Shown here one piece after another: positions 23,600-34,904 of a stretch of DNA of 64,000 nucleotides (the stretch's first letter is position 1; each line of letters begins with the position of its first letter). The notes under the pieces were generated by a model. The model was not told the origin of the DNA and made no database searches. It worked only from the letters and a program-made list of their open reading frames with translations. Where the stretch lies: assembly GCF_040581485.1 (NCBI RefSeq), contig NC_090135.1, forward strand, positions 5,697,001 to 5,761,000, in the 5' to 3' direction. The stretch is from Linepithema humile. Taxonomy: Eukaryota; Arthropoda; Insecta; Hymenoptera; Formicidae. The position numbers were made by a program, and so were the translations under genes.

Positions 23600-25960
23600 T
23601 TTTGAAAAAATTGGAAAACAAGACTTATTTTTTAGATTAGACAAAATAGGGGTTGTTTTAAGGGGTTGATAAAAATATTTTAATGTTTTCTGGGGTGGTA
23701 CGAATTGGTACAGATTAAATACTAATAGAATCTCCTTTTATTTTTGGTTTTTTAAAGATTTTTATTCTGTTGGCTTGATGTCGAGTTAGCAGGACCACAA
23801 TTTTCTTTAAGTAACGAGAGGTACAAAATTATTTCTGGTGGTACAAATTAGTACACGACAAATAATGAATAATACAATTAATTTAGTTCAATTTTGATAA
23901 TAAAATTTTGAAAAAATTGAAAAAGAAAACTTATTTTTTAGATTAGACAAAATAGGGGTTGTTTTAAGAGGTTGATAAAAATATTTTAATGTTTTTTGGG
24001 GTGGTACAAATTGATACAAATTAAATACTAATAGAATCTCCTTTTATTTTTGGTTTTTTAAAGATTTTTATTCTGTTGGCTTGATGTCGAGTTAGCAGGA
24101 CCACAATTTTCTTTAAGTAACGAGGGGTACAAAATTATTTCTGGTGGTACAAATTAGTACACGACAAATAATGAATAATACAATTAATTTAGTTCAATTT
24201 TGATAATAAAATTTTGAAAAAATTGGAAAAGAAAACTTTTTTTTTAGATTAGACAAAATAGGGGTTGTTTTAAGGGGTTGATAAAAATATTTTAATGTTT
24301 TCTGGGGTGGTACAAATTGGTACAAATTAAATACTAATAGAATCTCCTTTTATTTTTGGTTTTTTAAAGATTTTTATTCTGTTGGCTTGATGTCGAGTTA
24401 GCAGGACCACAATTTTCTTTAAGTAACGAGGGGTACAAAATTATTTCTGGTGGTACAAATTAGTACACGACAAATAATGAATAATACAATTAATTTAGTT
24501 CAATTTTGATAATAAAATTTTGAAAAAATTGGAAAAGAAAACTTATTTTTTAGATTAGACAAAATAGGGGTTGTTTTAAGGGGTTGATAAAAATATTTTA
24601 ATGTTTTTTGGGGTGGTACAAATTGATACAAATTAAATACTAATAGAATCTCCTTTTATTTTTGGTTTTTTAAAGATTTTTATGCTGTTGGCTTGATGTC
24701 GAGTTAGCAGGACCACAATTTTCTTTAAGTAACGTGGGGTACAAAATTATTTCTGGTGGTACAAATTAGTACACGACAAATAATGAATAATACAATTAAT
24801 TTAGTTTAATTTTGATAATAAAATTTTGAAAAAATTGGAAAAAAAGACTTATTTTTTAGATTAGACAAAATAGGGGTTGTTTTAAGGGGTTAATAAAAAT
24901 ATTTTAATGTTTTTTGGGGTGGTACAAATTGGTACAAATTAAATACTAATAAAATCTCCTTTTATTTTTGGTTTTTTAAAAATTTTTATTCTGTTGGCTT
25001 GATGTCGAGTTAGCAGGACCACAATTTTCTTTAAGTAACGAGGGGTACAAAATTATTTCTGGTGGTACAAATTAGTACACGACAAATAATGAATAATACA
25101 ATTAATTTAGTTCAATTTTGATAATAAAATTTTGAAAAAATTGGAAAAGAAAACTTATTTTTTAGATTAGACAAAATAGGGGTTGTTTTAAGGGGTTGAT
25201 AAAAATATTTTAATGTTTTTTGGGGTGGTACAAATTGATACAAATTAAATACTAATAGAATCTCCTTTTATTTTTGGTTTTTTAAAGATTTTTATGCTGT
25301 TGGCTTGATGTCGAGTTAGCAGGACCACAATTTTCTTTAAGTAACGTGGGGTACAAAATTATTTCTGGTGGTACAAATTAGTACACGACAAATAATGAAT
25401 AATACAATTAATTTAGTTTAATTTTGATAATAAAATTTTGAAAAAATTGGAAAAAAAGACTTATTTTTTAGATTAGACAAAATAGGGGTTGTTTTAAGGG
25501 GTTAATAAAAATATTTTAATGTTTTTTGGGGTGGTACAAATTGGTACAAATTAAATACTAATAAAATCTCCTTTTATTTTTGGTTTTTTAAAAATTTTTA
25601 TTCTGTTGGCTTGATGTCGAGTTAGCAGGACCACAATTTTCTTTAAGTAACGAGGGGTACAAAATTATTTCTGGTGGTACAAATTAGTACACGACAAATA
25701 ATGAATAATACAATTAATTTAGTTCAATTTTGATAATAAAATTTTGAAAAAATTGGAAAAAAAGACTTATTTTTTAGATTAGACAAAATAGGGGTTGTTT
25801 TAAGGGGTTAATAAAAATATTTTAATGTTTTTTGGGGTGGTACAAATTGGTACAAATTAAATACTAATAGAATCTCCTTTTATTTTTGGTTTTTGAAAGA
25901 TTTTTATTCTGTTGGTTTGATGTCGAGTTAGCAAGACCACAATTTTCTTTAAATAACGAG
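23600..25960. repeat. Right-arm ~306 bp tandem repeat array
   Basis: Inverted counterpart of the left array with about two more units (about 612 bp). That shifts the arm symmetry: coding parts mirror about a coordinate sum of 39942, while the outer ends sum to 40554. Two of the right units (around 24840 and 25450) are nearly identical, suggesting recent unit duplication. Confidence 0.88.
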
Positions 25961-26391
25961 GGGTGCAAAATTATTTCTGGTGGTGCAAAGTAATACATAA
26001 TGGGTAGTAAATAATGGGACAAATTTAGTTTAATTTCGCTAATTAAATTCCTAAGAAATTGAAAGTGAAATGGACTATTTTGTAGGTTAAACGAAATGAG
26101 GGTTGTTTTAAGGGGTTAATGGAAATATTTTGATATTTTTTGAATGGTACAAATTAGTACAAATTCTGCACTAAAAGAATATGTTATATTTTTTATTTTT
26201 ATTAATTTTTTTTTTCTGGTCCTGCTAGCTTGACATCAAGTTAGCAGCGCCACGATTTTTTTTGTAATGGCATGAGGTACAAAATTATTTTTTGTGGTAC
26301 AAAATAGTACAAAATGGGTACTAAAAATTCCGATAGGTCAGATTTGATTTTGCTGATTTGGTCCTGCTAGCTTGAGAGAGGTAATAAATTC

Positions 26392-26642
26392 AATATTTTA
26401 TTCTCAATAATAAAATAAACAATTCTTTATTTATATATTATGTTTGAGAATATATACTTGCAGTTCTTTGGATTGTTGGAAGCTCGCTTGTATAATTCAA
26501 GTGTTTCTTTTTTTTATAAATAGTTAATTGCACATCATGCAAGGTTATCTCATGTCGTTGATCGCAATTTCGTTATTCTGTGTAGAAAGAAAGCTCACAA
26601 TAATTAGAGTAGAATGTATAATATAGAATAAAATGTATGATG
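26392..26642. other. Short host segment between NOF and mariner
   Basis: About 250 bp of AT-rich host DNA separating two unrelated insertions. No feature is recognised. Confidence 0.5.
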
Positions 26643-26644
26643 TA

Positions 26645-27548
26645 TTAGGTCCTTGAATAAGTTCTCGCTGTTTCTTAAAAGATGGCGTAGCGGCACTCTG
26701 TGCATGGAATTTCGTACGGAAACGCATCAGCTAAGTAGTACTATATGTAACCTCAAATTCTAGTAGATACAGTTTACCACAGTGTCAACCACGCGTGTTT
26801 AATTACCTATTGCGAAAATGTCTACTTTTGTGCCAAATAAAGTGTTTTTGCGGGGAATTTTATTGCACTGCTTTATTCAAAAGAAATCTGCAGCTGAAGC
26901 ACACAGAATTCTTGTTGAAACATATGGTGACAATGCTCTGTCGAATACGACATGCAGAGACTGGTTTAGGCGCTTTAAAAATAATGACTTTGACCTTGAA
27001 GATAAAGAACGTTCTGGAGCACCGACAAAGTTTGAAGACGAAGAATTGGAGGCATTGCTTGATCTAGATCCATGTCAGACGCTAGTAGAGCTCGGGAAAA
27101 CATTGCAAGTAGATGCGTCAACAGTTTCAAAACGTTTAAAAGCGTTAGGAATGATCCAAAAGTCATTTTGTTACATGACAATGCTCGGCCACATGTGGCA
27201 AAACCAGTCAAAACTTACCTGGAAACGCTTCAATGGGAAGTTCTACCTCACCCGCCGTATTCACCGGACATAGCCCCCTCGGATTACCACTTGTTTCGGT
27301 CGATGGCGCATGGTTTGAGCGAGCAGCGCTTCCATTCTTTCGAAGAAACCGAAAAATGGGTCGATTCATGGATTGCGTCAAAAGATGAATCGTTTTTTCG
27401 ACGGGGGATTCAATTACTGCCAGAAAGATGGGAGAAAGTGGTCTCTAATGATGGACAATACTTTGAGTAAAGTTATTGTAAGCCTTATATTTTAAATTAA
27501 TGTTTTTTTTTAACAAAAAAAACAGCGAGAACTTATTCAAGGTCCTAA
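26645..27548 (+). mobile_element. Internally deleted mariner element
   Basis: The terminal inverted repeats of about 30 bp read TTAGGTCCTTGAATAAGTTC on the left and TTAGGACCTTGAATAAGTTC as the complement of the right end. They are flanked by TA (26643-26644 and 27549-27550). Total length is 904 bp, against about 1.3 kb for a full mariner. It sits close to the start of peptidase copy C. Confidence 0.93.
26818..27470 (+). pseudogene. Mariner transposase remnant, middle deleted
   Basis: The N-terminal third (26818 to about 27155) has the paired helix-turn-helix region: AAEAHRILVETYGDNALS, CRDWFRRFKNNDFDLED and VDASTVSKRLKALGMIQK. The C-terminal part follows in another frame (about 27147-27470) with VILLHDNARPHVA and HPPYSPDIAPSDYHLF, which hold the second and third catalytic aspartates of the mariner DD34D triad. 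The segment with the first aspartate is missing and the frame changes at the junction, near a GATCCAAAA stretch that could have served as microhomology. No active enzyme can result. Confidence 0.92.
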
Positions 27549-27550
27549 TA

Positions 27551-28845
27551 ATATAATAAATGATTTTTATTATAACAACTAAAGTTTCAGAAAATACATG
27601 TACAATTAGACTGAGCTCAAGATATAATGGTTTTCTTAAAAAAACTAAGCGACCGATTGTATTGAAATCTCAAAGTGTTCTGAGTAATCGCCTTTTGTTT
27701 CCTAGAAGCGAAGCATTGCTCGCAGGTTTAATTAATGATCTATGATCACGATGGCATCACTTATCAGGAGCGATCAACATCAAGTACCAATGACTTGTAT
27801 TTTATTATGCGAAATTCGGTGTATACGTTTTGAACATATATTAAGCGAAGAAAATGTTGGATTTTAATATAATACATTTATTTATTCTATACATATTTTT
27901 ATATTTAAAAATATTTTTACTTTGTAATTCAATAAATTATTCACATCAAGCGTAAATTAATATCTAAAATTATAAATTAAAACGTTATGTTGCGATATAT
28001 CCCGAGAAATATTTACTACTTCTTACTATTCTTTTAGCCACCATGAATTACATAAAACTTCGAAATTGATTCAATTAATTTGACATTTTGATCAAAGATG
28101 TGATTATCTTTAGTACAATGTTTAAATGAAGAGAGGTCATATGAACAAAGCTAAATGATCAAAGCTGAATGTACATAAAATTATGTAATTAATTATGTAA
28201 TAAAAGTCAAGAAATAAAATTGAACTGCAAGTAAAAAACTCTGCGTGATATAAAAAATTTAGACTAAAAGAGTTAAAACAAGAAATAAAACAAAATGTAT
28301 ACCTAAAAACTTGTCAAAATCATAATTCGAGAGTTATGAGATGTATTGTAATGTCATATGTTGTCAATGTTAAGCTGGTTGAAGTTTGGAACGTTCCTGG
28401 AACGATTTTTTAAAAATGATTTGTCGCTCTTGTCCTTTTGCAGGGAGAAAGTTTTGAGACCCACAAACAAAGTACAAAAGAGACCGATCCGATACATGCG
28501 TCGGAAGACACCCTTATAACCAAAGAACCACCCCCAAAATCACTTAAACAATTCTAACCAAGCTAAAAATGATTTGTCGCTCTTTTCCTTCTGCACGGAG
28601 AAAGTTCCGAGGCCCTCACACGACATGCAAAAGAGATTGATTCGATACATGCATCGGAAGACACTCTTTTGACACACATTTGTCGATTTTAAAATTTAGA
28701 AATATGTATCAAAAATTGCTACATTCAAAACATTCTATACAGTGTTACAAACTATAATGCAATTTTTTTAGTCTATCCTTAGTCGATCCTTGAATATAAT
28801 TTTTTTTTTAAATTTTATATTTAACATATTGTTAAAATATAATAG
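27551..28845. other. Region upstream of copy C exon, with a 154-bp tandem duplication
   Basis: Mostly AT-rich. Positions about 28411-28545 are repeated at about 28565-28690 (offset 154 bp; both start AAAATGATTTGTCGCTCTT and contain GATACATGC and TCGGAAGACAC). Upstream exons of peptidase copy C were not recognised here. A 61-residue open frame at 27560-27745 has no identifiable domain. Confidence 0.55.
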
Positions 28846-29294
28846 GTTAAATGCGACAGGTGTTGATATAATGACTGCTCGACAACTATTCCCATGTTGG
28901 AACGAGATAACACTTAATTCCACCTTCAAACTTTCCATCAAGCACCATAAAAATCTTACAGCTTTATCAAATATGCCTATACAAACAACAGAAAATGATG
29001 ACAAACGTGACACATGATGTGGACACATTTTGAAAAATCACCTTCAATGTCCAATCAACATTTAAAGGTTGTGGTAACCACAATCACTAGCATTTCTACT
29101 TCGGTTGGAAATGTCACATTTTGGAGTAGAAGAAATGTAACGAACCGTTTAAAATTAGCGGAATGTATTGCTCAACAAGTCCTAAACTTTTTAAAATATG
29201 AACATAATATAGACAAAATATCAAAAATAGACTATGTTGTACTTCGAGAAATTCAACAAAATATCACTGAGACATGGGGACTAATTTTACAAAG

Positions 29295-30054
29295 GTAATA
29301 TTCAAAACTAAAATGAATTAATCAAAAATAGTTATTAAATAAAAGATATCAAACTATTGAATAATAAAATATGCTTATATAAATTAAGAAATAGTCAAAA
29401 TTTATACAATTTTACTTGCGACACATTAAGAAAATATCATTATCTTCAGCTTAGATTAGAAATTAAAATAATCATTCTTTACGTGAAATCAGACTTTAGT
29501 GTAGCTTTAGTTTTAGAAACATGAAAAATAATTGTGTGTTTTAAGTTGCACGAATAAAATGACTGTTATAAAATCTTATTATATTATTTATTTTGTCGGA
29601 ACTCATCGGAGTTCTTGTGTTCCAAATTCTAATTTCCTTTTTCATCTGTGAAATTATTTATACAAAATGTATAAAATGTACAAAATATCACTTTTCCAGT
29701 TTTTGAAATAAAGTCTGTATGTAACTGTGTACACGAATAAGTAAACAGTTTTTATTACGTCGTTTTATAGGCAAAATAAATTACATTATTGAACATGAAT
29801 ACCAATTAGCTCAAAATTGTCAATGGTCACTTTATTTCTATTTGTTATGAGATTTAGCACAAAAAATCTTAAATACATTACTGCAGAAAACAATTTAAAA
29901 AAAACTTTTTAATATAATTTTTTGTAATAATTTAATATAATTTAATATAATTTTTTGCAATAATTTGATATATCTAGAATATAAAGACTTAATAAATTTT
30001 ATAATTACAGCAAACATTGTCCATGAATTTTTTATATTTGAAATTATTTTTCAG
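29295..30054 (+). other. Intron of copy C
   Basis: AT-rich sequence between the GT donor at 29295 and the acceptor at 30053-30054. No other feature is seen. Confidence 0.6.
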
Positions 30055-30214
30055 AGAAACTGATATTCATGTCGAACACTTAGATTCCGTTTGGCATAAA
30101 TTGAAAGTGGCACGTCTTATAACAAATCAAATAATATCTCTTTGGTATAATGATGTGTTGCTATCGTCGAAAACAGGTTTCGCTACATTGCTTGCAACGT
30201 ACATTTTATATCAG

Positions 30215-31302
30215 GTATATCTTATATCGCGTTGTTTTACATTCTTATAATTGATATACTACATTTGGTAATCATTTACATTTACATAAACAGTTACAAT
30301 TGTCTTGACTTTGACATACGTTACCAACGCCAATTGTTCTGACAATGAGTAAAAAGAAAAAAATTTTTGTCACTCGTTATTTATTTATTTGTTATTTTAT
30401 TTATTAAAAAGTTATTAACATAAAAAGTTTACGGAATGGGACGTAATTTTATGACACCAATTATATTAATATAATGAACTCTTACTGTTAGCAGATTTAT
30501 TTATTTAAACATGGTAAATTGAACGCGTGGCAGAAAAGGAGCTTTGCCTCTCTCTTTCTGCACCCTCAAAAAAACCTTATCCCTTATCCAATCTCTATAG
30601 GTACCTTTCTGAAAAAAATTGAGCTCGGAGCCTCTTCCCCTCTTATATCCTCGAACTTGTTTGTAATAATTATTCCTGCATCCTGTAAAACAAGTGATAA
30701 TGATCTATAATTTGTATAATATGTATGCATAAATGTTACTTTTTGACACCGAGGGCACATAATTTCTCGTCTTGCATTTGATACAAATATATGATTAGAT
30801 TTTCATCATTGTCAAATAAAGAAATTTATGTAGCAACATATGACGTTATGAATTTGTAACAGAAACTGCGTGCTTTATATTATTCTTATAACACAAGTAA
30901 AGAAAAAAGATTTGCTACTTGATGACAACATATGACCTTTCCTCAAAACTCCAGAGCAGGAAAAATTATAGGAATATTTATTTTAAGTACTAATTTTAAT
31001 TGTTAATAACTTTTTATATTGTTCAAAGCTTTTAATCATAGAGTGACGACTAAATACATACATCAATTTTTCACGAATAAGTAAATAAATCTGTTAAGCG
31101 TTTGTTCTGTTTGATATACGTGAATATTAACAAATTGCGTTGTATTCATTAAATTTCTTTCTTTAATAACTATGTTAAAATGTAATAAATAATACATTTT
31201 ACGATAAAAATCAAAAGTTTATTTGCAACGAACAACGGTGGTGTATTGTTCCAAATATAATATTTTGACCAAATATTTATTTCATTATTTTAAACTTTTT
31301 AG
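30215..31302 (+). other. Intron of copy C
   Basis: AT-rich intronic sequence. A less AT-rich patch around 30520-30710 has an open frame without recognisable homology. Confidence 0.55.
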
Positions 31303-31429
31303 ATTCCTCTGGATTAAGACATAATGAATTTATTTATCGCCGAAATACAACGGGAATTTTTTCTTTTTGATACTGCTTCGAATGCAAATAAAATGGATTC
31401 ATTTAGCTATCGTCTAGATCATATAAAAC

Positions 31430-32223
31430 GTAAGTTAGCAAAATATATCTAAAAGTCTACAAATGGTTAAAGTAAATATAATTAAATAATACTGTTGAAT
31501 AATATGCAAATTTTTTAATTTTATAAAAGAAAATAAAAAGTTGAACTACATACAATGTTACAAAACAAATTACAGTCTGGCTCGATGCTAAGAAATTGAA
31601 GTATCCACTGATATTAATTGTTTAAATTACCTGCGTAAATTTATTTTGTTTGATTATTATTCTGTTGCTTATTTAATTGATTGGTTGTGTTTTGGTTTTC
31701 TTTGAGAGCATTTTGTCTCTCGACGGACAAGCTCGAGCTTATATACATACGTTTAATTTTGTGAGGATGTCAACAAACGAGAGACATTTATCATATTTGG
31801 TTATTATATCGAGCTGTCAGCCCGTATTGGTTCCAATACAACGGTGTGAAACAAATCGGTGTAATTTCGAATCTCTCGTGCAACCTCTTTGCCGATACTG
31901 ACGACAGTCGCGCCAAAATCGTCAAACCGATAGAAAGGCTGAAGAGTTGAATACCAAGAAGTTGTTTTAGCTCGTTGCACTCAAACCAAATAAATTTAAG
32001 AGCACTGTTCAGTGAAACAAAAAGCTCGTTATCATATTTCAATGTCCCTGTGGCAGTTACCAGCAATCTTAACAACAAAATTTCATTTACGTCTTTAATA
32101 CACAAATTAAAATACAATGTATTGACATACATAAATTTCATTATAAAAGAAATATATGTTAACTTTCAAAAAATATGTATTTCAAAGTATTTAACAAGCA
32201 CTTTATAATATTAAATGTTTCAG
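31430..32223 (+). other. Intron of copy C with an unexplained GC-richer patch
   Basis: Positions about 31690-31970 are less AT-rich than their surroundings and hold overlapping open frames on both strands. I could not match them to a family or find inverted ends. The patch may be an old insertion. Confidence 0.4.
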
Positions 32224-32308
32224 CATCCAATATATGACGCATGTTATACCATTTGATAACTCCTGATATGTTTTGGACTGGAATCCGCACATATGTTAAT
32301 AGCAAACA

Positions 32309-32968
32309 GTAAGTAATATCTATTTATCTTTTTTGCTAGATAATTATCACATAAATTGGATATTGAAGAAGAATGACGTATTTGAAATTCTACTATCCAA
32401 AAATATAAATATAAACTTTTTCAAATTTTTTTTAAGAAATTATCTTAAATCTACAAAACTTTAAACAACATAACGTTGATTTTTAAAAAATTGCAAAAAA
32501 ACTGATATATCTTGTTTTTGTAAGTTATCTCTGCGCTAAAAACACAAAATAAAAATTTATACACTAGATACTGCTTTCTATTAAATAGTATTATACTTTG
32601 TACATTATTGTTTCTAACTTTTAAATAATTAACATTTTTCGAAAGCACTCGAAAATTGAAGTTTTAAAACCAATCTATGGAAAATTATACATGTAGAAAT
32701 ATAAGAATGTACTGCTATAAATTGTTTCATAATGTATTAAGTTGTTTAATTTTACAAATCTATTTTAAATTTTTTTTAACTAAAATACGTAAGAAATACG
32801 TAATGTCATTAATATATTAGTTATATAGTAATACCATTTACTTTTTGTGTGCAAGGCATCTATACAAAACTAGATAGATATAATTCAATTTTTTGTTTTT
32901 AAAGTGGAATTTATGTATGTCAATTTATATAAGTTTATACACACATATCAATAATTCGTCCATTGTAG
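32309..32968 (+). other. Gap where the ERAP1-like exons of copy C are missing
   Basis: AT-rich sequence between exon 4 and the last exon, without the five exons seen in copies B and D. From 32735 it is the duplicate of the window start. Confidence 0.5.
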
Positions 32969-33093
32969 AGTATGTCGGTTTTCGGTACACCTTAATAAAA
33001 TCCGCCAAATCGTACCGTGAGAAAAGCAATAAAAGCGAAAGCAAAATTAAAAAGATTTTTAGAAAGGTACACAAAGCATGTAAAATAACTTAA

Positions 33094-33530
33094 TATTATT
33101 AAAAAATATAATTATTGTTATTTAGATAAAATAATTCTCCAAAAAAGTTATAAAAACAGTGATTTCAGATTTAAAGAATTTGATATAAGTTGACGTAGTA
33201 TATAAATAAACAAGGAATATGTACAAACTATGGATTTTTAATGAATTAACTAATTGAACAGTTCACGTTTATATTATTTAACTTAGTCTTGATAAAACGT
33301 AACATTTCAATTCTGAGAAATATGTTACTTTAGGAGGCCTATATCAATTTCGATGCCCCCACCACTCCCTCTTTCGCTCTATCAGTCTATCTTCCAAAAT
33401 CAAAATACTATTTTTATTTATGTAAACCAAAATTGATTTTTGAAGTTCTATCGAATTAACATTCACAGTCCTTTGAAAACTAATATTTAACATATACATA
33501 TAGATAGAGAAACTTTTATTCTTTATATTG
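33094..33530. other. Downstream flank of copy C
   Basis: Duplicate of about 352-773 and 5087-5135, including the empty site TTTAACATATACATATAG for the TTAA element. It breaks off at TTATATTG (33523-33531), where GC-richer DNA begins. Confidence 0.7.
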
Positions 33531-34772
33531 TTACGTCCTGATAGAAGTTGAATTTTTTCGTTGGGCTCGGCGATCAACGTAAACGGGCCTGACCGCACGA
33601 GCCGAACGGCACGTTTAGGACTTGCGACGGGTCAGCGACTGGAAGAGTCGTTTTTACTCCGTACAGGTCAACCGCTCGTTGGTTCCTTTTTTGAGTCAAA
33701 GAATTGAATCCCTTTTACCCGGGACGGAACCTTTGTACGCAATTTGAGAGGGAAAGTGTGAGGGGATGACGAACGAGGAGGGTGTGGTTAAATGAAAAAG
33801 AACAAAAGTTTAATTTACTAAAGACTTAACATTTAAATTTAATTAAATTTTTAATTTGGATACAAAAAACTTAACTCTCAATCGCATGTTTATAATTTTG
33901 TTTGTGTATTTCCTACAATAGTGTGTGTGTGTGTGTGAGTGTTTTATTCTTCCGGAGAGAGGACAGAGAAAATAATAAAACAAAAAGGAATGAACTGACT
34001 TACTCGTTGCAGAGTAGCCTTGATTAGTGCTGAGTAGGTTCGGTTGTTCTAAGCGGGCCCGTTGAGGGATGGTGTTGTATAGGCGTCGGACCCTTTTTGT
34101 AAACGTGTGGGTACCCTGCTGCGGGATGGTGTCGTCAGGGCGATGGACCTTTTATTCGAGATGCACCACTTGGTCGCGACAAAGTATCAACTAATTTTAC
34201 TTTTTTAATTCGCGCCCCCGAACTACTCAAAAAACTGTTTCAAGAAACTGAGCTAAACTTAATAAAACTGCGCAAAAACTGCTTGAAGAATCGTGTGTAA
34301 TTGTGTATAATTGTGAGTGGAGCCACCAGAACACAGGTTTTTATACCCTTTCCTTGGGGTGGATCCTTTTGGAAAATCTTAGGTTTTTGAGACGAATAGG
34401 ATCGAATAGGAATTAGTCTTGCGAAAAGATTTTTAATGTGGGGGAGGATGGCGTCATTTTTAGCTAATAGGATTGAGTTTAGATGATTAGGTTACTTGAA
34501 GTGGGGTAGGAAGGAAGGGGCCCTAACGAATAAGGAATAGCGTCGTTTCGGGTCCATATACGATAGGGGTAGGTTTTTGAGGTGGCATAACCCGGTTGGT
34601 GTTAATTAGTATAGGTGGGGTGCATCTCAGTGTCTTAAGATCTGGATGGGCGTAATCTTTAGACCGTACGATGGAATGATGGGTGGTCTATAAAGGTGCT
34701 TGCCCCCGATTCACGGCTTTCGGATTGGAGGGTTAAGAATCGAGTAATATGTTGGCAGGTATGGGGCGTCAC
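33530..34772. repeat. Possible solo LTR or unclassified repeat
   Basis: This segment of about 1.24 kb is markedly less AT-rich than its flank. It starts TGTTACGTCCTGATAGAAG and can be read to end ...GGGCGTCACAACA, giving TG...CA ends. It contains a GT run (33918-33940) and a TATA-like TTTTTATACCC near 34340. No clear target duplication or second LTR is visible. The last 40 bases resemble the GGCAGGTATGGGGC motif of the Polinton repeat, so it may instead be an outer part of that element. Confidence 0.35.
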
Positions 34773-34904
34773 AACAAACCCCCACCACCTACCCCGTCTA
34801 GGCCCCCCGCAGTGGATCTGGCGCCAAAACATTCTTCCACTCCTCTCTGACGGGATGGGAAAAAAGATGGCGGCTACGGGTAAACAAGATGGCGGATGTT
34901 GACA

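Larger units (their letters stand above)
14172..26382. mobile_element. Giant foldback MULE/NOF-like transposon (12.2 kb palindrome)
   Basis: The ends are inverted: ACCTCTCTCAAGCTAGCA at 14172 and its complement ending 26382. They are flanked by the 9-bp direct duplication AATAAATTC (14163-14171 and 26383-26391). The left arm (14172 to about 18880) and right arm (about 21062 to 26382) are near-perfect reverse complements, apart from two extra ~306 bp repeats on the right. Each arm holds tandem repeats outside and coding DNA inside. Drosophila FB/NOF foldback elements have this architecture: long repeat-built arms, 9-bp duplications and a Mutator-like transposase. The family name is my inference from that and from the transposase motifs. 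Confidence 0.88.
28846..33093 (+). pseudogene. M1 aminopeptidase-like pseudogene, copy C (5' half plus last exon)
   Basis: Recognisable exons are 28846-29294, 30055-30214, 31303-31429, 32224-32308 and 32969-33093. Exon 1 encodes the M1 N-terminal domain (TARQLFPCWNEITLNSTFKL, SIKHHKNLTALSNMPI, WTHFEKSPSMS). It is frameshifted near 29010. Exon 2 covers the active-site helix, but the zinc motif HExxH...E reads RLITNQ...SKTGFAT, so both His ligands, the catalytic Glu and the distal Glu are gone. Exon 3 has an in-frame TAA at 31315-31317 and exon 4 a TGA before RMLYHLITPDMFWTGI. ERAP1-like exons corresponding to copy B are missing. The last exon is shifted by a 2-bp deletion relative to copy A. 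The copy is both non-catalytic and broken; loss of the zinc site may have come first. Confidence 0.82.

Noticed and set aside
27560..27745. Possible extra 5' exon of peptidase copy C
   Set aside because: It has an acceptor-like start but no similarity to M1 N-terminal motifs.
31791..32141. 116-codon minus-strand frame with hydrophobic segments, considered as a chemoreceptor fragment
   Set aside because: No conserved motif could be recognised, and it overlaps intronic AT-rich DNA of copy C.
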